Below, in pieces: positions 36,899-45,359 of a DNA stretch of 64,000 nucleotides. Numbering within the stretch: position 1 is the first letter of the stretch; every line of letters begins with the position of its first letter. The DNA is taken from assembly GCA_963815355.1 (NCBI GenBank), contig CAWFGJ010000013.1, positions 496,001-560,000 of the forward strand, written 5' to 3'. Under the pieces are notes generated by a model, which saw only the letters and a list, made by a program, of their open reading frames with translations, was not told the origin of the DNA and did not search any database. A program made the position numbers and the translations under genes. The DNA comes from JAPUEK01 sp963815355. Lineage in GTDB: Bacteria > Pseudomonadota > Alphaproteobacteria > Rhodobacterales > Rhodobacteraceae.

Positions 36899-38179
36899 TT
36901 ACCAGCCGTCGCCTTTCAGATCGGCCAGATCGGCCTCCAGCATTTCAAGGTTCTCGGCAGCGGTGCCGTTGCCCGAAAGGCTGTTGTGGACCGCAGACCA
37001 GAACTTGGCGGACACTTCGTTGTACTTGCCCTTGGTCGGGGCCGACGGGCGCGGCACGGCTTGCAGGAACACATCCTTCCAACGCGGAATGATCGGCTGC
37101 TGCGCGGCAATATCCGCATCGTCATACAGGGCAACAATCGTCGGCAGGTTGGATTCCGCCAGCGCGCGGGCCTTTTGGGCCTCCGGTCCGGCCAGATACA
37201 TCGCCAGCGAGATCGCGGCCTCTTGCTTGGTCGAATACTTCGACACCGCCACGTTCCAGCCGCCCAGCGTTGCCGCCGAGGTCGTATTGTCGCCACCCAC
37301 CGGCAGCGTCGTCACGTCGAACAGACCCTTCACCGCCGAATCGTCGCCATTGCCCAACCCGTACGCATAGGGCCAGTTGCGCATGAATACCGCGTTGCCG
37401 GTCTGCCAGACGCCGCGCGCTTCTTCTTCCTGATAGGCCAGAACCCCGCCCGGCGAGATCGTACCAACCCAAGACTTCGCCAGTTCAATCGCCGCCGCCG
37501 CTTTGGGGTTGTTGATCGAGATCGAGCCATCCGGCTCAACAATCTGGCCGCCGCCGAATGACTTCACCCACTCCAGCGCGTCACAGGTCAGGCCCTCATA
37601 GGCGTTGCCCTGCCAGACAAAGCCCCAAAGATCGGCCTTACCCTCGGCCCGCTCTTTATCCTGAATCATCTGCGCGGTCGTGGTCAGCTCTTCCCAGGTC
37701 TTGGGAACCGCAGCGCCGTATTTCTCCAGCAAGTCCTTGCGATAATACAGTGCCGGGGCGTCGGTAAAGATCGGCAGCGCAACCAGCTTGCCGTTCACCG
37801 TCTGCGATTCAATGATCGACGGGAAATGCGTCGGGGCCAGATCCTTGGCCACTTCGGTCAGATCAACAAAGTGCTCCGCCAATTGCGGTGCCCAGATCAC
37901 GTCAGTCTGATAAAGGTCGATGTCGGCGGTGCCTGCGGCAAGCCAAAGGCGATACTGCGCGAACTGGTCACTGGTCGACGCGGGCATCGGCACCATCGTC
38001 ACAGTGTTGCCAGTTGCGTCTTCCCACGGCTTCACGAGGTTCTTGAAGTTATCAACGGCATTGCCGACAGCGCCAGACACATAGAACAACTCATCCGCAA
38101 CCATCGGCGATCCGACAACCGCCATAGCAGCCGCGAAAGCGACCGAACGCAGCGCGCGGCCCTTCAATCCAAATGACAT
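36899..38179 (-). CDS. thuE: extracellular sugar-binding protein
   Basis: A 426-residue periplasmic binding protein (family 1, MalE-like) delivering trehalose or a related alpha-glucoside to ThuFGK. A signal peptide is clear (RSVAFAAAMAVVGSPMVADE). LPIFTDAPALYYRKDLLEKY and the late WKDVFLQAVPRPSAPTKGKY are family hallmarks. ATG 38179 is chosen because GGAGGA sits 7 nt before it; an ATG two codons upstream is too close to that site. It is the first gene of the operon. Confidence 0.92.
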   Translation of the reverse strand: MSFGLKGRALRSVAFAAAMAVVGSPMVADELFYVSGAVGNAVDNFKNLVKPWEDATGNTVTMVPMPASTSDQFAQYRLWLAAGTADIDLYQTDVIWAPQLAEHFVDLTEVAKDLAPTHFPSIIESQTVNGKLVALPIFTDAPALYYRKDLLEKYGAAVPKTWEELTTTAQMIQDKERAEGKADLWGFVWQGNAYEGLTCDALEWVKSFGGGQIVEPDGSISINNPKAAAAIELAKSWVGTISPGGVLAYQEEEARGVWQTGNAVFMRNWPYAYGLGNGDDSAVKGLFDVTTLPVGGDNTTSAATLGGWNVAVSKYSTKQEAAISLAMYLAGPEAQKARALAESNLPTIVALYDDADIAAQQPIIPRWKDVFLQAVPRPSAPTKGKYNEVSAKFWSAVHNSLSGNGTAAENLEMLEADLADLKGDGW

Positions 38180-38273
38180 GGACATTCCTCCTTGCTGATT
38201 TTGCGGCGCCGTTTGCCCGGCGCCTCCCTGTTTCAAAACGCCCCTATTTCCCAAACCGATGGCCGGGCCTCCC

Positions 38274-38340
38274 GAAGCGTTTGGCCTTGTCTAGCGCGGG
38301 GGTTTCCATTCTGTCAACGATTCTAGACCCAAAGCGCTTT
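38274..38340 (-). promoter_or_regulatory. thu operon promoter with LacI-type operators
   Basis: On the minus strand TTGACA (plus 38312-38317) and TAGACA (plus 38288-38293) are 18 nt apart and form a strong promoter about 100 nt before thuE. A perfect palindrome AAAGCGCTTT lies just upstream (38331-38340), and a related half-match GAAGCGTTT lies at 38274-38282 by the start of transcription. The CG-centred palindrome is typical of LacI-family repressors such as those controlling alpha-glucoside operons. No LacI gene is nearby. Confidence 0.65.
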
Positions 38341-38783
38341 CAAATTAGCCGCAAGATTGGTCAGCATTGCACCCCTATTCCAAAGCATAAAAACCAACAT
38401 GCCGCCATTCGCGCAGCGCAGAAAGGCAACTTTGCAACCGCAGAAATTTCTAAAATTACATATATATTACAGATATTTAATTCAGAATGCCGCAAAGCCG
38501 CCTCGACGAATCCCCCACGGAATCCGCGCGCGCCAAGCCGGCCAACACCACCGACCAAATAACCGGAAAATCACCTAATTGCGCTTTGGTTTTCGCCCGC
38601 CGCCCCCAAACCAGACCCGCCCCCGGAATCCCCAAAGCGCACGCCAATAGACCCGCGGAAAAGGCGAATTCCCCCCGCAACCCCTTTCAACCAAAGACAG
38701 AAATTGGGGCCACCGCCCGTCAACCACCCGCTCAAAACAGGTCAGGCCCGCAAGCCCCCGTCAGCCGATCACCGGCAAAGCAA
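38341..38783. other. gene-free region with an AT-rich stretch
   Basis: About 440 nt upstream of the thu promoter and downstream of trxC. 38445-38485 is strikingly AT-rich for this genome and includes ACATATATATTACAG. A minus-strand frame at 38477-38680 encodes 67 residues with one hydrophobic segment (FAFSAGLLACALGIPGAGLV) but no clear ribosome site. I see no convincing gene. Confidence 0.4.
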
Positions 38784-39221
38784 TCAGCCCAGATGCTCCC
38801 GCACGAACGCCGTGATATCGGCGGCAGGGCGCGCGCCGGCAAGGCGTGCCACTTCGCGCCCGTTGCGATACAGGATCAGCGCCGGGATGCCTTGGATGCG
38901 CGCGCGGGTGGCGATCTGGGGGTTGTCCTCGGTATTCAACTTGGCCAGCCGCGCGGTTCCGGTCAGCGCCTTGGCGGCCTTGGCGAACTCAGGGGCCATC
39001 ATCTTGCACGGGCCACACCACGGCGCCCAATAATCGACCAGCAGCGGCATCTCGTCGCCGCGGGTGGTCTTGTCATGCGCGGCGGCATCCAATTCCATCA
39101 CCTTGCCGTCCACCAACGGCTCACCGCAGGAACCACACTTCGGCCCCGCCGCCAGACGATCCACCGCCACCCGGTTACGTTGCCCGCAGGTGGCACAGCA
39201 CAGTTTTACACTCTCGCCCAT
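38784..39221 (-). CDS. trxC: thioredoxin 2
   Basis: A cytoplasmic disulfide reductase. The 145 residues have an N-terminal zinc ribbon with two CxxC pairs (CCATCGQRN and CGSCGE) and a thioredoxin fold with active site WAPWCGPCKM and cis-Pro loop IQGIPALILY. The zinc domain is what separates TrxC from TrxA. It is followed by azlD and azlC on the same strand upstream, but the 60-nt gap gives no firm sign of a shared transcript. Confidence 0.94.
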   Translation of the reverse strand: MGESVKLCCATCGQRNRVAVDRLAAGPKCGSCGEPLVDGKVMELDAAAHDKTTRGDEMPLLVDYWAPWCGPCKMMAPEFAKAAKALTGTARLAKLNTEDNPQIATRARIQGIPALILYRNGREVARLAGARPAADITAFVREHLG

Positions 39222-39281
39222 CTCAGCCTCACATTCGCTCTGACGAATACATGGGCATCCGCCCCCCGGCTTGCAAGCGGC

Positions 39282-39575
39282 CTAACCTGCCATCGCCCAA
39301 ACAGCCGCGCCATAGGCCGCCGATCCCGCCATCGTCGCCCCGACAACCGACCGGCTCAGCACAAAGGCCACCACCACCGCGCCTGTCCCCACGATCAACG
39401 GCACCGGCGCGCCACCCGACAGCAATGGCAAGGCCGAGGCCACGAACAGCGTCGCGATCGCCGCCGGACCGGTCGAGGCAAGAAACCGCGACAGCAATCC
39501 GTCCGGGTGCCATCGGCTCATATCGGCCTTCGTCGGAAAATACCGAAACGCCCAAGTGCAGGCCCCAACGATCAA
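39282..39575 (-). CDS. azlD: branched-chain amino acid exporter, small subunit (AzlD)
   Basis: A 97-residue hydrophobic protein with about four short helices and the AzlD-type start VGACTWAFRYFPT. With AzlC it forms a two-component exporter of branched-chain amino acids or analogues. A TTG at 39575 is the only usable start after the in-frame stop; it lies 17 nt after the azlC stop. Confidence 0.82.
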   Translation of the reverse strand: MIVGACTWAFRYFPTKADMSRWHPDGLLSRFLASTGPAAIATLFVASALPLLSGGAPVPLIVGTGAVVVAFVLSRSVVGATMAGSAAYGAAVWAMAG

Positions 39576-39592
39576 ACACAGAGTTCAGGATC

Positions 39593-40315
39593 TCAACCCG
39601 CATTCCGCAGCCTTCCGCCCAACACCCCGCCGAACACCCCAGTCAGGGCCCCTGCAACCATCCCTGCCAAAATCCCGGTCGTGCCAGAAACGGCCAGCGT
39701 CACCGCAACCGTCACAGCACCCGCCACCGCGATCACCCCAAGCTGCGCCCGCGACAGGATCGACAGCAGCAGCGCCAGAAACAACGCGGGCAACATAAAC
39801 CCCAGCGCCGCCTCCAACACCGGCCACCCTGCCAAAGCCCCGCCACCGGCAAAGGCACCCAAGGCCGTGCCAGACAGCCATGCGCCGTAAGCCCCTATGG
39901 TCAACCCGAACATGAACGGCTCTGAAAACGTCCGGCCCCGCGCCAACGCCCCGAGGGCCGCGCCAAAGACCTCGTCCGTCAGCCCAAAGGCCCAAGCCCA
40001 AGCATAGCGCCGCCGTGCCCCCGGCCCCACCCGCTTCATCAGCGCCGGGCCGTAAAGCACATGCCGTAGGTTCATCGCCACCAGCGTGAATGCCGCCACC
40101 AACAGCGGCGCACCCGACGTGATCAAAGCTAAGGCCAGAAACTGCGCCGCGCCCGCATAGATGATCAACGACAGTCCGAACGCCTCCAGCGGCGACAGGC
40201 CTTGCCCCGTTGCCGCCACACCAAACGCAAAGGCGATTGGGAAATATCCCAGCATGATCGGCAAGGCGGTCAGCAGGCCCGACAGGAAGCTGGTTCGAGA
40301 TAAAGGTTCGTTCAT
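39593..40315 (-). CDS. azlC: branched-chain amino acid exporter, large subunit (AzlC)
   Basis: A 240-residue inner-membrane protein with about seven helices. The conserved N-terminal LPIMLGYFPIAFAFGVAA, IYAGAAQFLALALI and MNLRHVLYGPAL identify AzlC. ATG 40315 is preferred over a TTG two codons upstream. It is co-oriented and closely followed by azlD, and this pair forms the exporter. Confidence 0.92.
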   Translation of the reverse strand: MNEPLSRTSFLSGLLTALPIMLGYFPIAFAFGVAATGQGLSPLEAFGLSLIIYAGAAQFLALALITSGAPLLVAAFTLVAMNLRHVLYGPALMKRVGPGARRRYAWAWAFGLTDEVFGAALGALARGRTFSEPFMFGLTIGAYGAWLSGTALGAFAGGGALAGWPVLEAALGFMLPALFLALLLSILSRAQLGVIAVAGAVTVAVTLAVSGTTGILAGMVAGALTGVFGGVLGGRLRNAG

Positions 40316-40410
40316 CGCCAAGGCCTAGCCGCGCCCCTTCCGCCTGTCAACGCGGCCCCAGCCGCCGCCTTTGGCGACGAAAGGGGACCGCAATCGCTCA
40401 GACAGGTGGA

Positions 40411-40449
40411 AGATCACAGGAAGATCGAAAGAAGATCAAAAGAAGACGC
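40411..40449 (+). repeat. purine-rich AAGATC element with 11-nt spacing, copy 2
   Basis: AAGATCACAGG, AAGATCGAAAG, AAGATCAAAAG and AAGACGCG follow each other at 11-nt spacing. The last 33 nt match copy 1 at 9435-9467 with one difference. It starts 8 nt beyond the gcvP stop, so in the gcvP transcript it is a pyrimidine-rich 3' tail. Confidence 0.65.
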
Positions 40450-40457
40450 GCAAAACG

Positions 40458-43298
40458 CTATTCCGCGGCCTCCATATAGCTTTCCACCGGCGGGCAGGTG
40501 CAGCTTAGGTTGCGGTCCCCCCAGACGTTGTCCACCCGTCCGACGGGCGGCCAGTATTTGTCCACACGGAAGGCGCCCGGCGGGAAGCAGCCCTGTTCGC
40601 GGCTGTATTTCCGCGTCCAATCCGCGACCAGATCGTTGACGGTATGCGGGGCATGGCGCAAGGGGCTGTCTTCAGACGAAATCTCGCCGTTTTCAACGGC
40701 CCGCACCTCTTCACGAATGGCCAAAAGTGCGGTGATAAAGCGGTCAATCTCGGCCTTGGTTTCGGATTCCGTCGGTTCTACCATCAGGGTTCCAGACACC
40801 GGCCAACTCATGGTCGGCGCATGAAAACCGTTATCAATCAATCGCTTGGCGATATCATCTACCGTCACACCCACCTCAGCAAAGGGGCGCGTATCCAGAA
40901 TGCACTCATGCGCGACCCGGCCCTTGTTGCCCATGAACAAGATCGGATAGCTGCCCGCCAAACGCGCCGCGATGTAGTTGGCGTTCAAGATCGCCACCCG
41001 CGTCGCTTGCGTCAGCCCCTCGCCCCCCATAAGCAGGCAATATGCCCATGAAATCAGCAGGATAGAGGCTGAACCGTAAGGCGCCGCACTCACCGGCCCC
41101 TCTTGCCCGCCCAGTTCCGGATGACCGGGAAGGAAGGGTGCAAGGTGCGCCTTCACGCCAATCGGCCCCATTCCCGGCCCCCCGCCACCGTGCGGAATAG
41201 CAAAGGTTTTGTGCAAATTCAGGTGGCTGACATCCGAGCCGATCTCGCCCGGTTTCACCAACCCGACCAGCGCATTCATGTTCGCCCCGTCAAGGTAAAC
41301 CTGCCCGCCGAATTTGTGGGTTATGTCGCAGATATCGCGGACGGTCTCTTCAAACACACCATGGGTAGAAGGGTAGGTGATCATGCACGCCGCAAGATTT
41401 GCGCCCGCGGCTTCGGCCTTGGTGCGGAAATCGTCAAGATCGACGTCGCCGTTCGGGGCTGATTTGACCACCACCACCTCCATCCCTGCCATCTGGGCAG
41501 AGGCCGGGTTGGTGCCATGCGCCGAGGTGGGGATAAGGCAGATCTTGCGATGCCCCTCACCTCGCGACCGATGCCAGGCCTGAATGGTCAAAAGCCCGGC
41601 ATATTCCCCCTGCGCGCCCGAATTCGGCTGCATCGAGAACGCATCATAGCCCGTCACTTCACACAACTTCGCCATCAGATCATCGATCGCCTCGTGATAG
41701 CCAAGCGCTTGATCTGGCGGGCAAAACGGGTGAAGAGAGCCGAATTCAGGCCATGTAAGCGGCATCATTTCCGCCGCCGCGTTCAGTTTCATCGTGCAAG
41801 AACCCAGCGGAATCATCGCGCGATCCAGCGCCAAATCACGGTCCGAAAGGCGGCGCATATAGCGCATCATTTCGGATTCTGCCCGGTTCATATGAAAGAC
41901 CGGGTGGGTCAGATAGTCGGTCGTGCGCAGCATTTCTTCGGGAAAGCCAAGCTCTGCGCTGGCAGGCGGTGCCTCATGAATGCCAAAAGCACGCAAGACC
42001 CGACGCAGCACATCTTCGTTGCTCGTCTCATCCAACGAAATCCCGACATGCGCGCTGCCAACCTTGCGAAAGTTAAGGCCCTCCAGTCGTGCCGCGGCAA
42101 GAATTCCCGCTTGCCCGACGCCGACTTCGACCGTGATCGTGTCGAAGAACGCCTTTGGCGGCAACGTCGCCCCCGCATCCCGCAGCGCCTTCGCCAGGCG
42201 AACGGTCAGAGAATGAACCCGCTCCGAGATCGCGCGCAACCCCTTAGGGCCATGAAAAACCGCGTAAAAACTTGCCATTACGGCCAAAAGGGCCTGCGCG
42301 GTGCAGACGTTGGACGTGGCCTTTTCCCGGCGGATATGCTGCTCACGCGTTTGCAGCGCCAACCGGTAGGCCTGATGCCCATGCACGTCGATCGAAACCC
42401 CGACGATACGCCCCGGCATGTTGCGCTTGTGTTCGTCTTTGCAGGCGAAAAACGCGGCATGCGGCCCGCCGTAGCCCATCGGCACGCCAAACCGCTGCGA
42501 CGAGCCGACAGCCATGTCTGCCCCCATCGCCCCCGGCTCTTTCAACATGCACAGCGCCAACAGATCAGTGGCAACAATGGCCACGGCCTTGGCGCCATGC
42601 AAAGCCTCAATCAAAGGGGTCAGGTCACGGACATGTCCCCAAGTGCCAGGATATTGAAAAATAGCGCCAAAAACCTGCTCTGGCCGCAAATCCTCGGGCT
42701 TTCCAACGATCACTTCGATGCCCAATGGCACCGCCCGGGTCTGAATAACGCCGATGGTTTGGGGGTGACAATGTTCATCGACAAAGAAAGCCCGCGCTTT
42801 GGATTTGGCGACTCTTTCGGCCATTGTCATCGCTTCAGCCGCAGCCGTGGCTTCATCCAGAAGCGAGGCATTGGCAATCGGCAGGCCGGTCAGATCGGCA
42901 ACCATTGTCTGGAAATTCAGCAGCGCTTCGAGGCGCCCTTGGGCGATTTCAGGCTGATAGGGGGTATAGGCCGTATACCACGCCGGATTTTCCAGAATAT
43001 TGCGCTGGATCGCCGGCGGCGTGACCGTGCCATAATACCCCTGCCCGATCAGACTGGTCATCATCTTGTTGCGCGACGCAACCCCGCGCATCCGCGCGAG
43101 CAGGTCATGTTCTGACAACGGATCCCATGTCAGAGGCTCAGCCTGGCGAATGGAGCGCGGGACCGTCTCATCAATCAACGCATCGAGCGTCGAGACTCCA
43201 ACGGCTTGCAGCATCTGCGCCATCTCGTCGGGCGACGGTCCGATGTGCCGACGATTGGCAAAATCATAGGGATCATAATTGGTTGGGGTGAAGGTCAT
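40458..43298 (-). CDS. gcvP: glycine dehydrogenase (decarboxylating), P protein
   Basis: The PLP enzyme that decarboxylates glycine and passes the aminomethyl group to lipoyl-GcvH. The 946 residues are the fused P1-P2 homodimer form. The PLP lysine lies in HLNLHKTFAIPHGGGGPGMG; TSLIGQGYYGTVTPPAI and GSCTMKLNAAAEM are hallmark stretches. ATG 43298 (MTFTPTNYDPYDFANRRHIG) matches the family start. It is the last gene of gcvTHP under the glycine riboswitch. Confidence 0.97.
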   Translation of the reverse strand: MTFTPTNYDPYDFANRRHIGPSPDEMAQMLQAVGVSTLDALIDETVPRSIRQAEPLTWDPLSEHDLLARMRGVASRNKMMTSLIGQGYYGTVTPPAIQRNILENPAWYTAYTPYQPEIAQGRLEALLNFQTMVADLTGLPIANASLLDEATAAAEAMTMAERVAKSKARAFFVDEHCHPQTIGVIQTRAVPLGIEVIVGKPEDLRPEQVFGAIFQYPGTWGHVRDLTPLIEALHGAKAVAIVATDLLALCMLKEPGAMGADMAVGSSQRFGVPMGYGGPHAAFFACKDEHKRNMPGRIVGVSIDVHGHQAYRLALQTREQHIRREKATSNVCTAQALLAVMASFYAVFHGPKGLRAISERVHSLTVRLAKALRDAGATLPPKAFFDTITVEVGVGQAGILAAARLEGLNFRKVGSAHVGISLDETSNEDVLRRVLRAFGIHEAPPASAELGFPEEMLRTTDYLTHPVFHMNRAESEMMRYMRRLSDRDLALDRAMIPLGSCTMKLNAAAEMMPLTWPEFGSLHPFCPPDQALGYHEAIDDLMAKLCEVTGYDAFSMQPNSGAQGEYAGLLTIQAWHRSRGEGHRKICLIPTSAHGTNPASAQMAGMEVVVVKSAPNGDVDLDDFRTKAEAAGANLAACMITYPSTHGVFEETVRDICDITHKFGGQVYLDGANMNALVGLVKPGEIGSDVSHLNLHKTFAIPHGGGGPGMGPIGVKAHLAPFLPGHPELGGQEGPVSAAPYGSASILLISWAYCLLMGGEGLTQATRVAILNANYIAARLAGSYPILFMGNKGRVAHECILDTRPFAEVGVTVDDIAKRLIDNGFHAPTMSWPVSGTLMVEPTESETKAEIDRFITALLAIREEVRAVENGEISSEDSPLRHAPHTVNDLVADWTRKYSREQGCFPPGAFRVDKYWPPVGRVDNVWGDRNLSCTCPPVESYMEAAE

Positions 43299-43325
43299 GG
43301 CCAAGCCTTTGCATTTCTGGAAGGC

Positions 43326-43344
43326 CGGGCGCGACACGCGCCCG
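43326..43344 (-). other. hairpin in the gcvH-gcvP gap
   Basis: CGGGCGCG/CGCGCCCG, an 8-bp perfect stem with a 3-nt loop. On the minus strand the T-rich stretch lies before it, not after, so it is not a standard terminator. It may tune or stabilise the gcvP message. Confidence 0.4.
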
Positions 43345-43398
43345 ATCAAAAACCGTCAAAAAACAGTGCAAATTTCGATGGGAATTTGCGGCGGCTGA

Positions 43399-43758
43399 TC
43401 AGCCGATCAGGTCATTGTATTCGTCTTCGTCCATCAGATCATCGAGCACCGACAGATCATCAAGTTTCATTTTGAAGAACCAGGCAGCTCCGGTCGGATC
43501 TTCGTTAACCATTGCCGGGTTATCGACCAACTTTTCGTTCACCTCGACGATTTCGCCGTCAACCGGGGCCAGAATATCGGAAGCCGCCTTGACGCTTTCA
43601 ATCACCACGACCTCATCCCCCTCGGCGACGACGGTCTCGATTTCGGGCAGTTCAACGAACACCACGTCGCCAAGTTGGGTTGCCGCATGCTCGGTGATGC
43701 CGACGACGACAAGGTCACCCTCGACGCGCAACCACTCGTGATCCTTAGTATATTTCAT
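43399..43758 (-). CDS. gcvH: glycine cleavage system H protein
   Basis: The 119-residue lipoyl carrier shuttling the aminomethyl group between GcvP and GcvT. The lipoylated lysine is in VVIESVKAASDILAP. The start MKYTKDHEWLRVEGD is standard. It is 9 nt after gcvT and 100 nt before gcvP. Confidence 0.97.
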   Translation of the reverse strand: MKYTKDHEWLRVEGDLVVVGITEHAATQLGDVVFVELPEIETVVAEGDEVVVIESVKAASDILAPVDGEIVEVNEKLVDNPAMVNEDPTGAAWFFKMKLDDLSVLDDLMDEDEYNDLIG

Positions 43759-43767
43759 CGCTCATCC

Positions 43768-44892
43768 TCAGCGTTTGTAGGTTGTGGGTTGGAAAGGCAT
43801 TGCGGCGACGGTGACAGGCAAGCGCTTACCGCGCAACTCTGCCTCCAGGTTCGTGCCGATTGTTGCATGTGCCGATGCGACATAGCCCATGGCAATTGGC
43901 GCCTCGACAGACGGACCGAAACCGCCCGAAGTAATCGTGCCGACGGGTGTGCCATCGGTTGAGAATAGGGGCGTGCCTTCGCGCATCGGGGCGCGACCTT
44001 CTGGTCGCAGGCCCACGCGCATCCGTTCTGGCCCTTCAGCCAACTCTTTCAGGATTCGGGACGCGCCGGGAAAGCCGCCTTCTCGTATCCCGCCGATGCG
44101 CCGGCTTTTTTGCATAGCCCAGATCAGCCCAGCTTCGACGGGACTGGTTGTAGTGTCGATATCATGGCCATAAAGGCAAAGCCCGGCCTCAAGGCGCAGG
44201 CTATCCCGCGCGCCAAGCCCGATTGGCAGCACTTCAGGTTGATTCAGAAGTGCTTGGGCAAACTCAAGCGCCGCAGATTGGGGGACCGAGATTTCATACC
44301 CGTCCTCGCCCGTATAGCCGGAGCGTGAGATCCAAAGCTCCGCGCTTTTCCAATCAAGAACGGCCACATCCATAAAGCGCATCGATGCCGCGCCGGGCAC
44401 AAGACGCGACAGCGCCGCCTCAGACTGCGGGCCCTGAAGCGCCAGAAGCGCCCGGTCCTCTATCGGCACCACGTCAGCCGCAGTTGAAAGATGCGCGGTC
44501 ATGTGGGCGATATCATCGGCCTTACATGCCGCATTCACCACGACAAATAGGTGGTCCCCACGGTTGGCAAACATGAGGTCATCCAGAATGCCGCCTGTCT
44601 CATCGCTGAATAGCCCGTAGCGCTGACGGCCGCTTGCAAGGCTCAGCACATCCACAGGCATCAAGGCTTCAAACGCCAAAGAGAGCTCTTCAAGACTGCC
44701 CTTGGGCCGCAGGATCACCTGCCCCATATGGCTGACATCAAAGAGACCTGCAGCCATGCGGCAGTGGAGGTGCTCTTTCATCACGCCGGTCGCATATTGG
44801 ACGGGCATTTCATAACCGGCAAACGGGACCATTTTGCCCCCAAGAGCCACATGCAGGTCGTGTAGACCCAAACGCTTAAGTTCCTCGGCCAA
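43768..44892 (-). CDS. gcvT: aminomethyltransferase, T protein
   Basis: Transfers the methylene carbon from GcvH to tetrahydrofolate, releasing ammonia. The 374 residues contain GGKMVPFAGYEMPVQYATG, MGQVILRPKG, RSGYTGEDGYEISVP and the C-terminal GFGPSVEAPIAMGYV. The start appears to be a TTG at 44892 with GGGAG upstream; the next in-frame Met would remove conserved sequence. It is the first gene after the glycine riboswitch. Confidence 0.95.
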   Translation of the reverse strand: MAEELKRLGLHDLHVALGGKMVPFAGYEMPVQYATGVMKEHLHCRMAAGLFDVSHMGQVILRPKGSLEELSLAFEALMPVDVLSLASGRQRYGLFSDETGGILDDLMFANRGDHLFVVVNAACKADDIAHMTAHLSTAADVVPIEDRALLALQGPQSEAALSRLVPGAASMRFMDVAVLDWKSAELWISRSGYTGEDGYEISVPQSAALEFAQALLNQPEVLPIGLGARDSLRLEAGLCLYGHDIDTTTSPVEAGLIWAMQKSRRIGGIREGGFPGASRILKELAEGPERMRVGLRPEGRAPMREGTPLFSTDGTPVGTITSGGFGPSVEAPIAMGYVASAHATIGTNLEAELRGKRLPVTVAAMPFQPTTYKR

Positions 44893-44929
44893 AGCCGTCT
44901 CCCTCTGTTCGCCGGGCTAAACGCAAGCC

Positions 44930-44966
44930 GGCACCGCACAGACAGGTTCCCCCTGTCCTCGGTGCC
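44930..44966 (-). promoter_or_regulatory. hairpin between glycine riboswitch and gcvT
   Basis: GGCACCG/CGGTGCC enclose an inner GACAGG/CCTGTC. This long hairpin lies between the second aptamer and the gcvT ribosome site and may be part of the expression platform. It has no T run. Confidence 0.5.
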
Positions 44967-45002
44967 CCCTCTGTCTTTACCCTACCCTGCACATAGCTGG
45001 CG

Positions 45003-45151
45003 TAGAGCGCCTGAGATCGTTATCCCTTCGGCGGGCGCGTCCGCGCCACTCTCCAGAGTCTGTAATCAGGACGGTTCTTGAGCCTGAGAGTTTACCGGGG
45101 CGGTTGCTCCTTCGGCACCAAGGGTTTCCCCCCGGATTCTCCCGATCCTGA
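45003..45151 (-). promoter_or_regulatory. tandem glycine riboswitch
   Basis: Two glycine aptamers lie in the leader of gcvTHP. The first (about 45066-45151) is closed by TCAGGA/TCCTGA and has GGGAGAATC, GCCGAAGGAGCAA and the conserved ACTCTCAGGC. The second (about 45003-45062) has TCTGGAGAGTGG, CGCCGAAGGGATAACG and GATCTCAGGCGC. This is the canonical tandem arrangement that switches on glycine catabolism when glycine is abundant. The sequence from here to gltX holds no gene. Confidence 0.93.
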
Positions 45152-45307
45152 CGCCTTTGGGTAGCGCGGCCCGCACTAGGCTGGCAAGTGTAAAATGAAA
45201 TCGACGTAAATATCAGCAAAAACGGCATTCATTGCGCCAGCCGCGCTATGCGGGCCCCTTACTCGCTAACCAGCAGCAAACGCCTCCGAATGCAGTCAAA
45301 GCCACTG

Positions 45308-45340
45308 GGTTCGGTGGCGCCGTCGCGCCCAAACCGAACC
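45308..45340 (-). terminator. hairpin downstream of gltX
   Basis: GGTTCGGT/ACCGAACC form an 8-bp stem with further GCGC pairing inside, 20 nt after the gltX stop. It has no T run, so it may be a protective hairpin or a weak terminator. Confidence 0.5.
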
Positions 45341-45359
45341 GTCGGCCTTGATCCAACCC

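Noticed and set aside
38477..38680. 67-residue minus-strand ORF as a real gene
   Set aside because: It lacks a convincing ribosome-binding site and known homology, and it ends in the AT-rich patch. It is described under the gene-free region only.
38487..39890. 467-codon plus-strand frame across trxC and azlCD
   Set aside because: It is antisense to trxC, azlD and azlC, which have clear motifs, and its composition is Pro/Thr/Arg-rich without domains.
41517..43115. 532-codon plus-strand frame antisense to gcvP
   Set aside because: gcvP is unmistakable on the minus strand; the plus frame is Arg/His/Gln-rich without motifs.
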